Counted from the first letter of the stretch, positions 46,534 through 55,977 are shown. The stretch is 64,000 nt of DNA from Methylorubrum sp. B1-46 (GCF_021117295.1 NZ_CP088247.1:627501-691500), one strand, 5' to 3'. The notes: generated from the letters alone by a model not told the origin. Numbers and translations: made by a program.

Positions 46534-47946
46534 ATGTCCGAGCACGCCCAGGAAATCATCATCATCAAGCGCCACGGCGACCACGAGGACGGCCATCACG
46601 GCGGTGCCTGGAAGATCGCGCTCGCCGACTTCATGACGGCAATGATGGCGCTGTTCTTGGTGATGTGGCTGATCAACTCCACCAGCAAGGAGCAGAAGCA
46701 GACCATCGCCGAGTACTTCAACCCGGTGAAGCTCGCCGAGGTCACCCACGACCGCAAGGGCGTGAACGACCCGCAGGACACCCCCAACGATCCCGCACCG
46801 AGCGGCAAGGGCAAGGGCGACGGCGGCAGCGCCGAGGGGAAAGGCGACGCGGCCGGTGCGCCGGGCAGCCGCGCGCGCGAATCCGCCCTGTTCCAGGACC
46901 CCTACGCCGTGCTCGCCAAGCTCGCAGGCGAAGCCGAGACCGGGCCGGAAGCCGCAAGTGCGGATGCCTCGGCCCTCGACGCGGGCCAGCCGGGCGTGGC
47001 CGGCGGCGAGACCGGACGCGACCCGTTCGACCCGCTCTACTGGCAAGTGGCGAACCTGCCGCGCCAGCGGACCGACAATCCCGGGACTCTCGACACCGTC
47101 GCCGCCGCCCCGGCCGAGGCGCGCCTCGACGCACGGGCCCCGGTCGGCGCCCCGGTCAAGAAGGAGCCGCCCAAGGAGATCGGGAAGGAGAACGCGAAGG
47201 AGGTCGCCCGGCAGAGCCTGCACGAGGCCATGCGGAAGGCCGGCGTCAAACTCGCCTCCGCCGAGCCGATGCCGCTGGACGCCGCCAAACCGATCGGACT
47301 TGCCAAGCCCGCAGCGGAGGCAGGGCCGGAGGCGCCCGCGCCTGAGGTCAAGGTGCCCGAGACCAAGGTGCCGGACGCAAAGCCGGCCCAGCCCGAGCCG
47401 CAGCGGGTCGCCAAGGCGGAGGCGCCGCCCGTGAAGGAGCCGCCGGCGGCAGCCGATCAGGCCGCGAAGGCGGCCGAGACCGCCGCCCTCTCCGCCCTGA
47501 AGGCCGAGATCGCACGCGCCGTGCCGTCTCTGCCCAACACCGCGCCCGCCCCCAACGTCGAGGTGCGCCGCACCGGCGAGGGCGTGCTCATCAGCATCAC
47601 CGACGAGATCAATTTCAGCATGTTCGGCGTCGGCTCGGCCGAGCCGACGCCGAAGGTGGTCAAGGCGCTGGAGCGCATCGCCAAGATCCTCAACAGCCGC
47701 CCCGGCCGCATCGTCGTGCGTGGCCATACCGACGGACGCCCGTTCCGCTCGGAGACCTACGACAACTGGCGCCTGTCCTCGGCGCGGGCGCAGATGGCCT
47801 CCTACATGCTCGTGCGCGGCGGCCTCGACGAGGCGCGCATCGAGCGCATCGAAGGCTACGCCGACCGCCAGCCGCGCATCGCCGCCGACCCGAAGGCCGC
47901 TGAGAACCGCCGCATCGAGATCCTGCTGCGGGGCCTGCCGGAATGA
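46534..47946 (+). CDS. motB: Flagellar motor protein MotB
   Basis: Stator subunit that anchors to peptidoglycan, 470 aa, longer than usual. Residues 1-60: cytoplasmic tail and the single membrane helix with the proton-binding Asp32 in ALADFMTAMMALFLVMWL. A periplasmic linker of about 270 residues is rich in Lys/Pro/Ala/Glu, as in rhizobial MotB. The OmpA-like C-terminal domain has NFSMFGVGSAEPTPKVVKAL, the peptidoglycan site VVRGHTDGRPFRS and NRRIEILLRG. Overlaps motC by 4 bp. Confidence 0.94.
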   Translation: MSEHAQEIIIIKRHGDHEDGHHGGAWKIALADFMTAMMALFLVMWLINSTSKEQKQTIAEYFNPVKLAEVTHDRKGVNDPQDTPNDPAPSGKGKGDGGSAEGKGDAAGAPGSRARESALFQDPYAVLAKLAGEAETGPEAASADASALDAGQPGVAGGETGRDPFDPLYWQVANLPRQRTDNPGTLDTVAAAPAEARLDARAPVGAPVKKEPPKEIGKENAKEVARQSLHEAMRKAGVKLASAEPMPLDAAKPIGLAKPAAEAGPEAPAPEVKVPETKVPDAKPAQPEPQRVAKAEAPPVKEPPAAADQAAKAAETAALSALKAEIARAVPSLPNTAPAPNVEVRRTGEGVLISITDEINFSMFGVGSAEPTPKVVKALERIAKILNSRPGRIVVRGHTDGRPFRSETYDNWRLSSARAQMASYMLVRGGLDEARIERIEGYADRQPRIAADPKAAENRRIEILLRGLPE

Positions 47947-49295
47947 TGTCCTTTTGTTGGGAGTCTCCGGCCCGGTTCAGCCGCGCCGCTCTTCTCGCAC
48001 CCGCGACGAGACCGGGGAAGGCGCCCCGGCCCCGCGTCCTCGCGGCGTCCGCCCTCATCCTCTGCCTTGCCATCGCCCCGGCCAACGCCGCCGATCACGG
48101 CGACGGCCATGCACCGGCGGACGCTCACGCCGCCGGCGATCACGGCGGGCACGGCGCCCCTGCAAAGCCGATCGAACCGCTGCCGGTGAAGGCGCACGGT
48201 CTGCCGGTCGAGCTGACGCGCACGCTCCAGCTCCTGCAGGACCGCATCGCTCGCGGCTCGACCCAGGCGCATCTCGCCCAGCGCCAGCTCCTCGGCCATA
48301 TCGAGCAGCGGCTGATCGCCCTCGACCCCAAGACGTGGACGGAAGCGGAGAACGTGCGCGCGGCCGTCACCTTCGCGCTGGCGGGCGGCGGGCCGGCCGC
48401 CCTGCGGGTGCTGCTCAGATCCGGCAAGGCGCCGGAGGCGGAGCAGTCCCTGGCGCTCGGAGCGCTCGCCTATCTGGAAGGTCGGGAAAAGGAGGCGCGG
48501 GCCAAGCTCTCCGGCATCGATCCGCGCACGATGCCGGCTGGCCTTGCAGGCCAGCTCGCGCTGACGCAATCGGCGCTGATGGTGCGCGAGGCGCCGGCCA
48601 AATCGCTCGAATTGCTGGACCTCGCGCGATTGCTGGCCCCCGGCACACTGGTGGAAGAGGGCGCCCTGCGCCGCCAGATCTTCGTGGTCGCGCAGGGCGG
48701 CGACGCGCGGCGCTTCGAGGCGCTTGCGATCCAGTACCTGCGCCGGTTCCGCCGCTCGGTCTATGCCGGCAACTTCCGCCAGCGTTTCGCCGGAGCGCTC
48801 ACCCGGCTCGACTTCGACAGCGACCGCACCCGCATCGCCAGCTTGGAGCGGATGCTCGACGAGATCGAGCCGGAGAGCCGGCGCGACCTCTACCTGCTCG
48901 TGGCGCGAGCCGGGCTGGAGCAGGGCCGCCGAGAGACCGCCCTGTTCGCCTCCGAGCGGGCGATGGGTCTCGCCGCACCGGATTCGCGGCCGGCGGCGCA
49001 GGCGCGGCTCTATCGCGGCGCGGCGCTGATCGTGGCGGATGGGCGCTTCGAGGAGGGCTACGAGGCCCTGCGCAGCCTCGACCGCGCCGATCTCGCGGTC
49101 TCTGACGCCGAACTCCTCGATTCGGCCCTCTCGGCCGCCCGGCAGATCCGCACGCCCGCCCCGACCGCCGAGGCCGCGCCGGCCCCGCCGCCCTCGGCGA
49201 GCCGGCCGATCCCCGAATCCGCCTCGCTCCTGCGGGCGCAGGAGGCCCTGGCCCGGGCCGAGCGCGCCATGGACGGGGTCACCGGCACGCCCTGA
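47943..49295 (+). CDS. motC: Periplasmic motility protein MotC
   Basis: Rhizobial-type motor protein needed for MotB function, 450 aa. An N-terminal signal region (ASALILCLAIAPANA) is followed by a His-rich stretch (HGDGHAPADAHAAGDHGGHG) and a helical domain typical of MotC (LVEEGALRRQIFVVAQGGDARRF, YLRRFRRSVYAGNFRQRF). MotC interacts with MotB and is folded with MotE in Sinorhizobium. The C-terminus is Pro/Ala-rich. Coupled to motB by an ATGA-like overlap. Confidence 0.9.
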   Translation: MMSFCWESPARFSRAALLAPATRPGKAPRPRVLAASALILCLAIAPANAADHGDGHAPADAHAAGDHGGHGAPAKPIEPLPVKAHGLPVELTRTLQLLQDRIARGSTQAHLAQRQLLGHIEQRLIALDPKTWTEAENVRAAVTFALAGGGPAALRVLLRSGKAPEAEQSLALGALAYLEGREKEARAKLSGIDPRTMPAGLAGQLALTQSALMVREAPAKSLELLDLARLLAPGTLVEEGALRRQIFVVAQGGDARRFEALAIQYLRRFRRSVYAGNFRQRFAGALTRLDFDSDRTRIASLERMLDEIEPESRRDLYLLVARAGLEQGRRETALFASERAMGLAAPDSRPAAQARLYRGAALIVADGRFEEGYEALRSLDRADLAVSDAELLDSALSAARQIRTPAPTAEAAPAPPPSASRPIPESASLLRAQEALARAERAMDGVTGTP

Positions 49296-49334
49296 GACCC
49301 TCCCGCTCTCCAACCATCGGACGATCGACCCGTG

Positions 49335-51179
49335 ATGCGGTCCCTCGACACCCTCCTCCCGATGCGGCCGAAGGCCGAGGCCGGCCGCGCGCCTACCGGC
49401 GAGGATCCGCGCACAGGCGGCGCTTCCGATTTCGAGTCCATGCTCGGGGCGCTCGAGAACGAGACCGCGCCGTCCGGAGAGGCTCCGTCGGACGCCACTG
49501 AGGCCGGTGCGGACGGCCCGCCCGCGCTGCCCGCCGATGCGCCGGTTGCGACCGCGCCCGGCTCGGCCCTGCAAGCCTTGATGGCGCTCACCGGTCCCGC
49601 CGCCGGGCCGGTTCCCCCCGCCACCCCGGAGGCTGGCCTTGAAGCGATGGTGCAGCGGGCCGCGGCGCGGGCCGGCTCCGGGCCGAGCCCACTCCCCACG
49701 GCGCCGGCCCTGTCGATCTCCCAGGTCGGATTAGAGACGCATTTCGCGCCCGTTCGGCCCGGTCTGGTCGCGCCAGCCACGGGATCCGGGCCGGTTGCGA
49801 ACGGAACCATCGCGTCGCCGGTCCTCCCGGAGACCGGCGGTGTCGACGCCGACGTTTCGCCCTCGATCGTGCGGGACGACGCGCCCCGGCTTTCGTCCCC
49901 TTCGATCGCTCCGGCTCCGGCCGCAGCGGTGTCCGAGCCGCCCGTCGCCGGGCCGGATCGATCGTCGCTCGCGGCGCTGCGCGGCGCTGTCCATGATCTC
50001 GCCGCCGGAAGCGATGACGCGGTCCCTGCTCAGGGCAGTCCCGCACCGTCCAGGCAAGCGGCCGTCGAGCAGCCATCCGCCTCGACGGTCACCCCAGCCG
50101 CGACGCGGCCGGCGCCCGCCATCACAGCACCGCCCGGAGTACCGGCGACGGCCGCCGCTGCAGCGACACAGCAGCCGACGTCACTCGATGAAGGCCAGAA
50201 CCGGGCCGCGGGCGCGGCTGCCGTGTCGGCAGCGCCTGCGCACCGATCCGCCGGCACGGCGCGGGGGCCCGCCGCCGCACCCGATGCCCTCGGGGGGCCT
50301 GCAGGCCGCGGACGCACCGTGTCCCGCGGCGACCGGCCAGAACCAGCCGGTGCCGCGGCGTCGGCGCCGCCCGCCGAGGGCCTCAGCCGTGGCGATCTCC
50401 CCGAGCCGGCCGCTGTGGCCCAGGCCGGTGCGACGCAACCGGTCCACCGCGATCCGGAGCCGGTGCGGCAGCAGCCGGACGGCCTCGCGCGTCCTGAAAC
50501 GCCCGCGGAACGTGCCGCCGCGTCGGTGACGCGCGCGAAGAGCGATGCGGAGGTTGGCACGGACGCCGCGAGCGGCGGGACTTCGACCGGGGCGCCGCGT
50601 TCGGAGATGCCGGCCGAACCGGTCCTGCAAGCGGGCGCGCCGGCTCCGGTGCCGGCCGCGCCGCTGCGCCAGATCGTCGATGCGGTCACCGCCCAATTGC
50701 CCGCGGCGGTCTCCGCTGCGCAAACCCGCCCGTCGACGGCCCCGACCGAGACCGGGCCGCTGAAGATCCTGACGCTCCAACTCCATCCGGCCGATCTGGG
50801 CACGGTGCTGGTGCGGATGCGCTTGCAGGACGGGCGGCTGGAGATGAGCCTGCGCACGAGCCGAGAAGAAACCGCCGAGCGCCTGCGCAAGGAGGGTGAC
50901 CTGCTCTCCGGTCTGCTGCGGGAGGCCGGCTACGAGGCCGATACCGTGACAATCCAGGCAGGCGGCGCCGGGCCCGGTGAATCCGGATCGCGCGGCCAGG
51001 GCTTTGCCACCTTCGCCAGATCGCAGGGCGGGCAGCCTGACAGACAGCCGGGCGCGGCGACGCCCGATCAATCGGGCCGGCGCCCGTCCCCTCGCGCGGA
51101 CGAGGCCGCCATGCCCACCGAGGAGCAGAACCATGAGACGGATTCTCGCGGGCGCGATCACGGCAGCCTGTATCTCTAG
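49335..51179 (+). CDS. fliK: Flagellar hook-length control protein FliK
   Basis: Ruler protein that sets hook length, 614 aa. The first ~450 residues are low-complexity Ala/Pro/Gly-rich, as expected for a disordered ruler. The C-terminal Flg_hook domain (~470-560) has LKILTLQLHPADLGTVLVRM, LQDGRLEMSLRTSREETAE and RLRKEGDLLSGLLREAGYEAD. The start is one of GTG 49332 or ATG 49335. The 3' end overlaps the next gene by 47 bp in another frame. Confidence 0.87.
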   Translation: MRSLDTLLPMRPKAEAGRAPTGEDPRTGGASDFESMLGALENETAPSGEAPSDATEAGADGPPALPADAPVATAPGSALQALMALTGPAAGPVPPATPEAGLEAMVQRAAARAGSGPSPLPTAPALSISQVGLETHFAPVRPGLVAPATGSGPVANGTIASPVLPETGGVDADVSPSIVRDDAPRLSSPSIAPAPAAAVSEPPVAGPDRSSLAALRGAVHDLAAGSDDAVPAQGSPAPSRQAAVEQPSASTVTPAATRPAPAITAPPGVPATAAAAATQQPTSLDEGQNRAAGAAAVSAAPAHRSAGTARGPAAAPDALGGPAGRGRTVSRGDRPEPAGAAASAPPAEGLSRGDLPEPAAVAQAGATQPVHRDPEPVRQQPDGLARPETPAERAAASVTRAKSDAEVGTDAASGGTSTGAPRSEMPAEPVLQAGAPAPVPAAPLRQIVDAVTAQLPAAVSAAQTRPSTAPTETGPLKILTLQLHPADLGTVLVRMRLQDGRLEMSLRTSREETAERLRKEGDLLSGLLREAGYEADTVTIQAGGAGPGESGSRGQGFATFARSQGGQPDRQPGAATPDQSGRRPSPRADEAAMPTEEQNHETDSRGRDHGSLYL

Positions 51180-51801
51180 CGCGGCCGGCCCGAATGCGGC
51201 GACCGCGCATTCCACCGCCGCCGAGGGCGCAGCAGAGGCCGCCTCCGCGCAGACGAGCGCGATGGGCGGCGACGCGAGGGGCAGTTCCAAACGTCCCCCG
51301 ATGGCCGGCGCCTCCCGCGTCTGCGAGCGCCAGATGGCGCAGGCGGCCGCGAAACACGGCGTTCCGCTCGGCATGCTCTACGCGGTCGGGCTGACGGAGA
51401 GCGGCAATCGCGGCTCGCTCCAGCCCTACGCCATGAACATCGGGGGCAAGGCCTATTTCGGCAGCACTGCGGCGGACGTGGTGCAGCGTCTGACCCAGGC
51501 GCAGCAGGAGGGCGTGCGCCTCGTCGATCTCGGCTGCATGCAGATCAACCACCACTATCACCGGGCGAAGTTCGCCTCGCTGGAGGCGATGATCGACCCG
51601 GCCCAGAACGTCGAGTACGCGACCCGCTTCCTGAAGGAACTGAAGGAGCGCGAGGGAAGCTGGACGCTGGCGGTCGCCCGCTATCATGCCGGGCCCAACA
51701 ACAACCCGGCGCAGAAGCTCTATGTCTGCCGGGTCATCACCAACATGGTCGCCTCCGGCTTCGGCAACTGGACGCCGGGTGCGAAGGCATTCTGCCAGTA
51801 G
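51133..51801 (+). CDS. Lytic transglycosylase, SLT domain (flagellar)
   Basis: A 222-aa exported muramidase that probably opens peptidoglycan for the rod, as FlgJ does elsewhere. Signal peptide LAGAITAACISSAAG. The SLT domain has the catalytic Glu89 in AVGLTESGN, then LGCMQINHHYH and VARYHAGPNN. It begins inside the 3' end of fliK in a different frame, showing coupling to the flagellar unit. Convergent with ftcR. Confidence 0.88.
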   Translation: MRRILAGAITAACISSAAGPNAATAHSTAAEGAAEAASAQTSAMGGDARGSSKRPPMAGASRVCERQMAQAAAKHGVPLGMLYAVGLTESGNRGSLQPYAMNIGGKAYFGSTAADVVQRLTQAQQEGVRLVDLGCMQINHHYHRAKFASLEAMIDPAQNVEYATRFLKELKEREGSWTLAVARYHAGPNNNPAQKLYVCRVITNMVASGFGNWTPGAKAFCQ

Positions 51802-51807
51802 GCAAGC

Positions 51808-52509
51808 TCAGCCGATGTAGGTGTAGCCCATGTAGCGCTTGGCCTCGATCGGGTCGTGGCCGAGCCGCTCGGTGAGCTTCCGGCGCAGCTTGCTCACATG
51901 GCCCTCGATCACGCTCTCCTCGACGCCGTTGCTGTAGACGCCGTAGACCACGTTGAAGACCTGGGTCTTGGTGAGCCGGCGCCCGCGGTTGCGCACGAGG
52001 TATTCGAGGATATGCCGCTCCCGACGCGGCAGGGAGAGCGGCACGCCGTCGATCTCGGGATCGCGCCCGTCGTGGAAGACCTTGAGCCGGTCGGACGCCT
52101 TGGCCTCGCTCGCGCTCGCGCCCTCCGGCTCGCCCTGCGGGACGGCGCCGTTGACCCGGCGCCAGATCGCCTCGGACCGGGCCAGGATCTCGCGGACATG
52201 CACGGGCTTGGGCAGCACGTCGTCGATGCCGGCCTCCAGGAGTTCGACGGTCTGCTCCAGGGAGCGCAGGTCGGCCAGTGCGATGATCGGGGCTTGGGAC
52301 TGCTTGCGGATCACGCTCGCGCATTTCGCCCGCTCCTCGAAATCACCGAGGAGGAAGCCCTGAATTGCTTCGAGGTCGCTGCGGGAGGCCGCCTGGAGCC
52401 AGCCCAGGAACTCCTCGGGCATGAGCGCGAACGAGGAGACCCCTTCGCGCTCGAAGCTGGCCTTGTAACCCGCGTTCACGGTGTCGCGCGGATCGACCAG
52501 AAAATACAT
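51808..52509 (-). CDS. ftcR: Flagellar master regulator FtcR (OmpR-type)
   Basis: Two-domain regulator of 233 aa resembling FtcR of Brucella and Rem of Sinorhizobium, which activate flagellar genes. The N-terminal receiver (MYFLVDPRDTVNAGYKASFE) lacks the usual acidic pair and has no clear phospho-Asp (GFLLGDFEE region); Lys101 in VLPKPVHV remains. The C-terminal winged helix has LPRRERHILEYLVRNRGRRL and EESVIEGHVSKLRRKL. The ATG at 52509 gives the family's opening. It lies alone with its own upstream region. Confidence 0.87.
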   Translation of the reverse strand: MYFLVDPRDTVNAGYKASFEREGVSSFALMPEEFLGWLQAASRSDLEAIQGFLLGDFEERAKCASVIRKQSQAPIIALADLRSLEQTVELLEAGIDDVLPKPVHVREILARSEAIWRRVNGAVPQGEPEGASASEAKASDRLKVFHDGRDPEIDGVPLSLPRRERHILEYLVRNRGRRLTKTQVFNVVYGVYSNGVEESVIEGHVSKLRRKLTERLGHDPIEAKRYMGYTYIG

Positions 52510-52670
52510 CGACGACCATCCCCCTGACCCCACCGGATCGTCCCGGCCTTGCTCTGCGATCTGGGCAGGTTTTGGGCACCTCTCGGAGGCCATGGCCCTG
52601 TCCTCCGCGAGGCTTCGAGTCGCTCTGCCGACACCGTCATGTAGTGCGGCGGCGAGAGGGTCAATCGAGC

Positions 52671-52685
52671 GGAATGTACAATTCC
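52671..52685. promoter_or_regulatory. Inverted repeat upstream of ftcR
   Basis: GGAAT and ATTCC are exact arms around GTACA, with TGTACA at the centre. It is ~160 bp upstream of the ftcR start in a 276-bp intergenic region, a plausible regulator site. Confidence 0.4.
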
Positions 52686-52785
52686 ATACATGGACAAAAG
52701 TTGTCCGCTGAGCGCCGGTCCGGAACCGTCATGGGCGTCTCGTCTGCGGCTCGTCCGTCGCGGGGAAGCGTGCGATTCGCGGCCC

Positions 52786-53232
52786 TCAGGCGTGTCCGAC
52801 CCGGGCTTGCCGCACGGCGTGGGCGAAGCCTTCGAGGGAGAAGGCTCCGGTATCCTCGGCGACGATGCGCTGGATCGCGACGCCCGCGAACACCTCGTCG
52901 AGAACCAGCTTGAAGAACACGGTCATCGGCTCGGCGGCGAATTCGAGATCGAGGACCACCTGCATCGAGCGGCCCCAGTCGAGGCACACGTCGGCGGCAT
53001 CCGCGTAGGTCAGGACCGATTCCTTGAAGAACAGCTCGGCGGAGGAGGAGACGATGTCGGCGATGTTGCCGTGCCGCTCGCCGCGGATCCAGCCGATCAG
53101 CACGCCGCCGTCGAGCAGGCACAGCTCGCCGATGAAGTCGCGCAGCGCCTCGGCAAAGATCTGCTCGGCGGCCGCATAGGCGTGCGGGACAGCCGACGGC
53201 CCTGGCGCGAAACGTTGGACCTGAGGGGTCAT
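52786..53232 (-). CDS. Unknown protein coupled to flhB
   Basis: A 148-aa soluble protein, its ATG overlapping the flhB stop in ATGA, so the two are translated together. Predicted fold is mixed; blocks include FAEALRDFIGELCLLDGGVLIGWI, SSAELFFKESVLTYADAADVCLDWG and MQVVLDLEFAAEPMTVFFKLV. No signal peptide or membrane segment. I do not recognise it. Its place at the end of the motA-fliM-fliN-fliG-flhB unit suggests a flagellar function. Confidence 0.78.
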   Translation of the reverse strand: MTPQVQRFAPGPSAVPHAYAAAEQIFAEALRDFIGELCLLDGGVLIGWIRGERHGNIADIVSSSAELFFKESVLTYADAADVCLDWGRSMQVVLDLEFAAEPMTVFFKLVLDEVFAGVAIQRIVAEDTGAFSLEGFAHAVRQARVGHA

Positions 53233-54293
53233 CGGGCTCTCGCGAAAAGGAAGAAAAGGATCTGCGCCACGGCGCGGTAAAATTCTGCTGGAATCGTCTG
53301 ATCGACCTGCACAGCATCGTACAGCGACCTTGCGAGAGGCTTGTCCTCGATCACGGCGATGCCTTTTTCCTCGGCGATCGCGCGGATCCGCAGGGCGATG
53401 AGATCCTGCCCCTTGGCGAGGACGAGGGGGGCCGGGTTCTCGGAGGGCTCGTAGCGCAGCGCCACCGCGAAATGGGTCGGATTGGCGATGATCACGGTCG
53501 CGCGATCGACGTTGGCGAGCATCCGGTTGCGGGCACGGTCCTGTGCGAGCGAGCGCAGCCGCGCCTTGACCGAAGGGTCGCCCTCGGTCTGCTTGTGCTC
53601 GTCCTTGATGTCTTGGCGCGACATCCTGAGCGAGCGCTGCCAGCGCAGGCGGGCCCAGACGAGGTCGCCTGCCACGATCACGATGGTGGCGATGGCCACC
53701 GCCGAGACGAGCCGGATCGAGACCGTCAGGATCAGTTCGGGCAATTGGCTCGGATCGACGAACATGGCGTTCACGGCTCTTGTCCGCTCCGAGCGGAGGA
53801 GCAGAAGGGCGACGACACTGACCGCAAGGAATTTAACGACGGATTTCAGGAACTCGACTTGACCCGAAGTTCCGAAGATCCGCGAGAAGCCCGCCATCGG
53901 CGAGACCCGCGACCATTTCGGCGTGATCCGATCGACGACGAGGCGCGGCAGGTTTTGCAGCAGCGAGGCCGCGAGGCTGCACACCGCCAGGATCAGCAGG
54001 ATCGGCAGGAGGAAACGGCCCGCCGCCATCGCCACGCGGCTCAGGAGCAGCATCGCGTCGCCGCCGGTCTCCAGGGAGAATCCGCGCGGATCGTCGAGGA
54101 TCGGCGCGAAATCGCCCGCGAGCTGCGCCGCCTGCCCGCGCGCGAACAGGGCGAGCGCGATCAGCAGGCCCAGCGTCGAGGCGAAGACCGGCGCCTCGCG
54201 CGAGAACGGGATGTCGCCCTTCTCGATCGCTTCGCGGACGCGCCGCTCGGTGGCAGCTTCGGTCTTGCTCTCCTTGTCCTCGTCCCCTGCCAC
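53229..54293 (-). CDS. flhB: Flagellar export switch protein FlhB
   Basis: Export gate protein that switches substrates from rod/hook to filament, 354 aa. Four membrane helices lie in the first ~220 residues. The self-cleaving NPTH motif is in VIIANPTHFAVALRYEP, followed by AIAEEKGIAVIEDKPLARSLYD. The N-terminal KESKTEAATERRVREAIEKGDIPFS is typical. It begins with GTG. Downstream of fliG by 40 bp. Confidence 0.96.
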   Translation of the reverse strand: MAGDEDKESKTEAATERRVREAIEKGDIPFSREAPVFASTLGLLIALALFARGQAAQLAGDFAPILDDPRGFSLETGGDAMLLLSRVAMAAGRFLLPILLILAVCSLAASLLQNLPRLVVDRITPKWSRVSPMAGFSRIFGTSGQVEFLKSVVKFLAVSVVALLLLRSERTRAVNAMFVDPSQLPELILTVSIRLVSAVAIATIVIVAGDLVWARLRWQRSLRMSRQDIKDEHKQTEGDPSVKARLRSLAQDRARNRMLANVDRATVIIANPTHFAVALRYEPSENPAPLVLAKGQDLIALRIRAIAEEKGIAVIEDKPLARSLYDAVQVDQTIPAEFYRAVAQILFFLFARAR

Positions 54294-54333
54294 GGATCAG
54301 CCCTGTCCGCGGACGCGGCCGGTGCGACGGGCG

Positions 54334-55428
54334 TCAGCGGATGAGCGCGTCATCCTCGCCTCCCGGATTGATCTCGATCTCCCCGCGCCCGGCCATGTCC
54401 ATGGCCATGTCCGTGATGGAGCGGCGCGCCTCCATGACGTCGCGCTGCGCCGCCGGCTCGCCGCCGTTCAGCTCGTGCTCGACCATGCGGCGCACGCGCG
54501 CCGAGAGAGCGCTGAGCACCGTGGTGCGGAACTCCGCGTCGGTCCCCTTCAGGGCCAACACCAGACGGTCGTTGGGCACGGCGTCGAACAGGGTGGTGCG
54601 GGCGCGCGGCGCCAGCTTGACGATGTCGTCGAAGGTGAAGAGCAGACCCTTCAGGATCTCGACCGACTTCGGACGCGACTCGCCGAGGCTGGTGAGCGCG
54701 TCGTCCATCTGCTGGCGCTCCATCTTGTTGATGATGTCGGCCATCTTGGCGTGCGTGTCGGCGCCGGAGTTGCGCGCGCCGTTGATCATGAAGTCTTCGT
54801 GCAGCGTCTTCTCGATCGCGTGCAGCACGTCGTCGACGATCGGCTTGAAGCTCAGCATCCGCCGCATCACCGTGTTGCGCAACGGCGCGGGCAGATGGCC
54901 CATCACCTTGGCGGCGGTGGCGGGCTTCACCTTGGAGAGGATCAGCGCCGCGGTCTGGGGATGCTCCTTGACGAGGTAGCTCGCCAGCACGCTCTCCTGC
55001 ACGGTGCCGAGCCGCTCCCAGACCGAGCGGGTGGCGTTGCCGCGCACGTCGGCGAGGATGTCGGCGATCTGGTCGGCCGGGAGCAGGCCGCTGAGCAGCT
55101 TCTCGACCTCGTTGGCGGTGCCGATCAGGCTGTTGCCGGCGGAGAACTCGGCGGAGAAATGCTCGACCACCGTGTCGAGTTGCTCGGGGCTGACGGCGCC
55201 GAGGTTCGAGGCCGAGCGGGTGATGCGTTTGAGCTCGTCCGGCTCGAAATACTTGATGAGCCGCCCGGCCGCGGGCTTGCCCATGGCGAGCAGCAGCGCC
55301 GCGACCTGATCGACGGGTTCGAGCCGCCGGGCCGTCACCGCGCGGGCGGTCGCGGCGCCCGCCGGGACGACGTCCGAAGCGACGGGGCTGGATGCCAAAG
55401 AACTCGATGCCAACGGGCTCGCGGACAT
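54334..55428 (-). CDS. fliG: Flagellar motor switch protein FliG
   Basis: C-ring protein that transmits torque, 364 aa. N-terminal FliF-binding region, then LSGLLPADQIADILADVRGN, middle domain EHPQTAALILSKVKPATAAKVMGHLP and the C-terminal torque helix with VLSALSARVRRMVEHELNGG. An Ala/Thr/Ser-rich N-terminal extension (~1-40) precedes the conserved part. fliN lies 22 bp upstream. Confidence 0.96.
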   Translation of the reverse strand: MSASPLASSSLASSPVASDVVPAGAATARAVTARRLEPVDQVAALLLAMGKPAAGRLIKYFEPDELKRITRSASNLGAVSPEQLDTVVEHFSAEFSAGNSLIGTANEVEKLLSGLLPADQIADILADVRGNATRSVWERLGTVQESVLASYLVKEHPQTAALILSKVKPATAAKVMGHLPAPLRNTVMRRMLSFKPIVDDVLHAIEKTLHEDFMINGARNSGADTHAKMADIINKMERQQMDDALTSLGESRPKSVEILKGLLFTFDDIVKLAPRARTTLFDAVPNDRLVLALKGTDAEFRTTVLSALSARVRRMVEHELNGGEPAAQRDVMEARRSITDMAMDMAGRGEIEINPGGEDDALIR

Positions 55429-55450
55429 GACGGCGGGCGCTCGCCGAGGC

Positions 55451-55777
55451 TCAGGCGTTCGGGTCGGCGGCGGAGGGGCCGACCACTTCGGTCAGCGACA
55501 CCCCGAACCGGGAGTTGTCCTCCTCGACGATCACGATCTCGCCGCGGGCGATGACGCGGCCGTTGACCATCACGTCCACCGGCTCGCCGACACGGTGATC
55601 GAGGGGGACGACGGCACCGCGCCCGAGCTTCATCAGGTCGGCCACCGGCATCGTCGCGGAGCCCAGCACCACCTGCATCAGCACCGGGATGCGCAGGATC
55701 GAATCGAGGTTGCGCCCGTCGCCGACGCGGGGCTCGGTGCCGGCGAGATCGGTGTCGGGGAAGGGGGTGCTGCTCAT
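55451..55777 (-). CDS. fliN: Flagellar motor switch protein FliN
   Basis: C-ring SpoA-domain protein, 108 aa. It has the typical sequence IPVLMQVVLGSATMPVADLM, KLGRGAVVPLDHRVGEPVDV and VNGRVIARGEIVIVEEDNSR, ending FGVSLTEVVG. The ATG at 55777 was chosen; the frame is open farther upstream but not conserved-looking. The upstream intergenic contains a PepSY gene running in the other direction. Confidence 0.94.
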   Translation of the reverse strand: MSSTPFPDTDLAGTEPRVGDGRNLDSILRIPVLMQVVLGSATMPVADLMKLGRGAVVPLDHRVGEPVDVMVNGRVIARGEIVIVEEDNSRFGVSLTEVVGPSAADPNA

Positions 55778-55977
55778 CGCTCGGGCTCGTCGGGTCCGCT
55801 TCGTGCGTGAGGACGGTCTAGCCGGCTTGGCTGACGCGAGGCTGTCGCCGGCGATGCGAGCCGATCCCTTCCGTCCTGCGGCGCCGGCTGACATTTCGCT
55901 GACGGCGGCCGTCAGGATCGCGGGGCCGCGCGGTGGCATCAGGAGTCACCCCAACACCGAAACCGGAGCAGACCCCC

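Noticed and set aside
43930..47727. 1265-aa open frame antisense to fliF, fliH-like and motB
   Set aside because: It mirrors high-GC third-position bias of real flagellar genes, with low-complexity Arg/Gly/Ala content and no domain. The sense strand has clear families.
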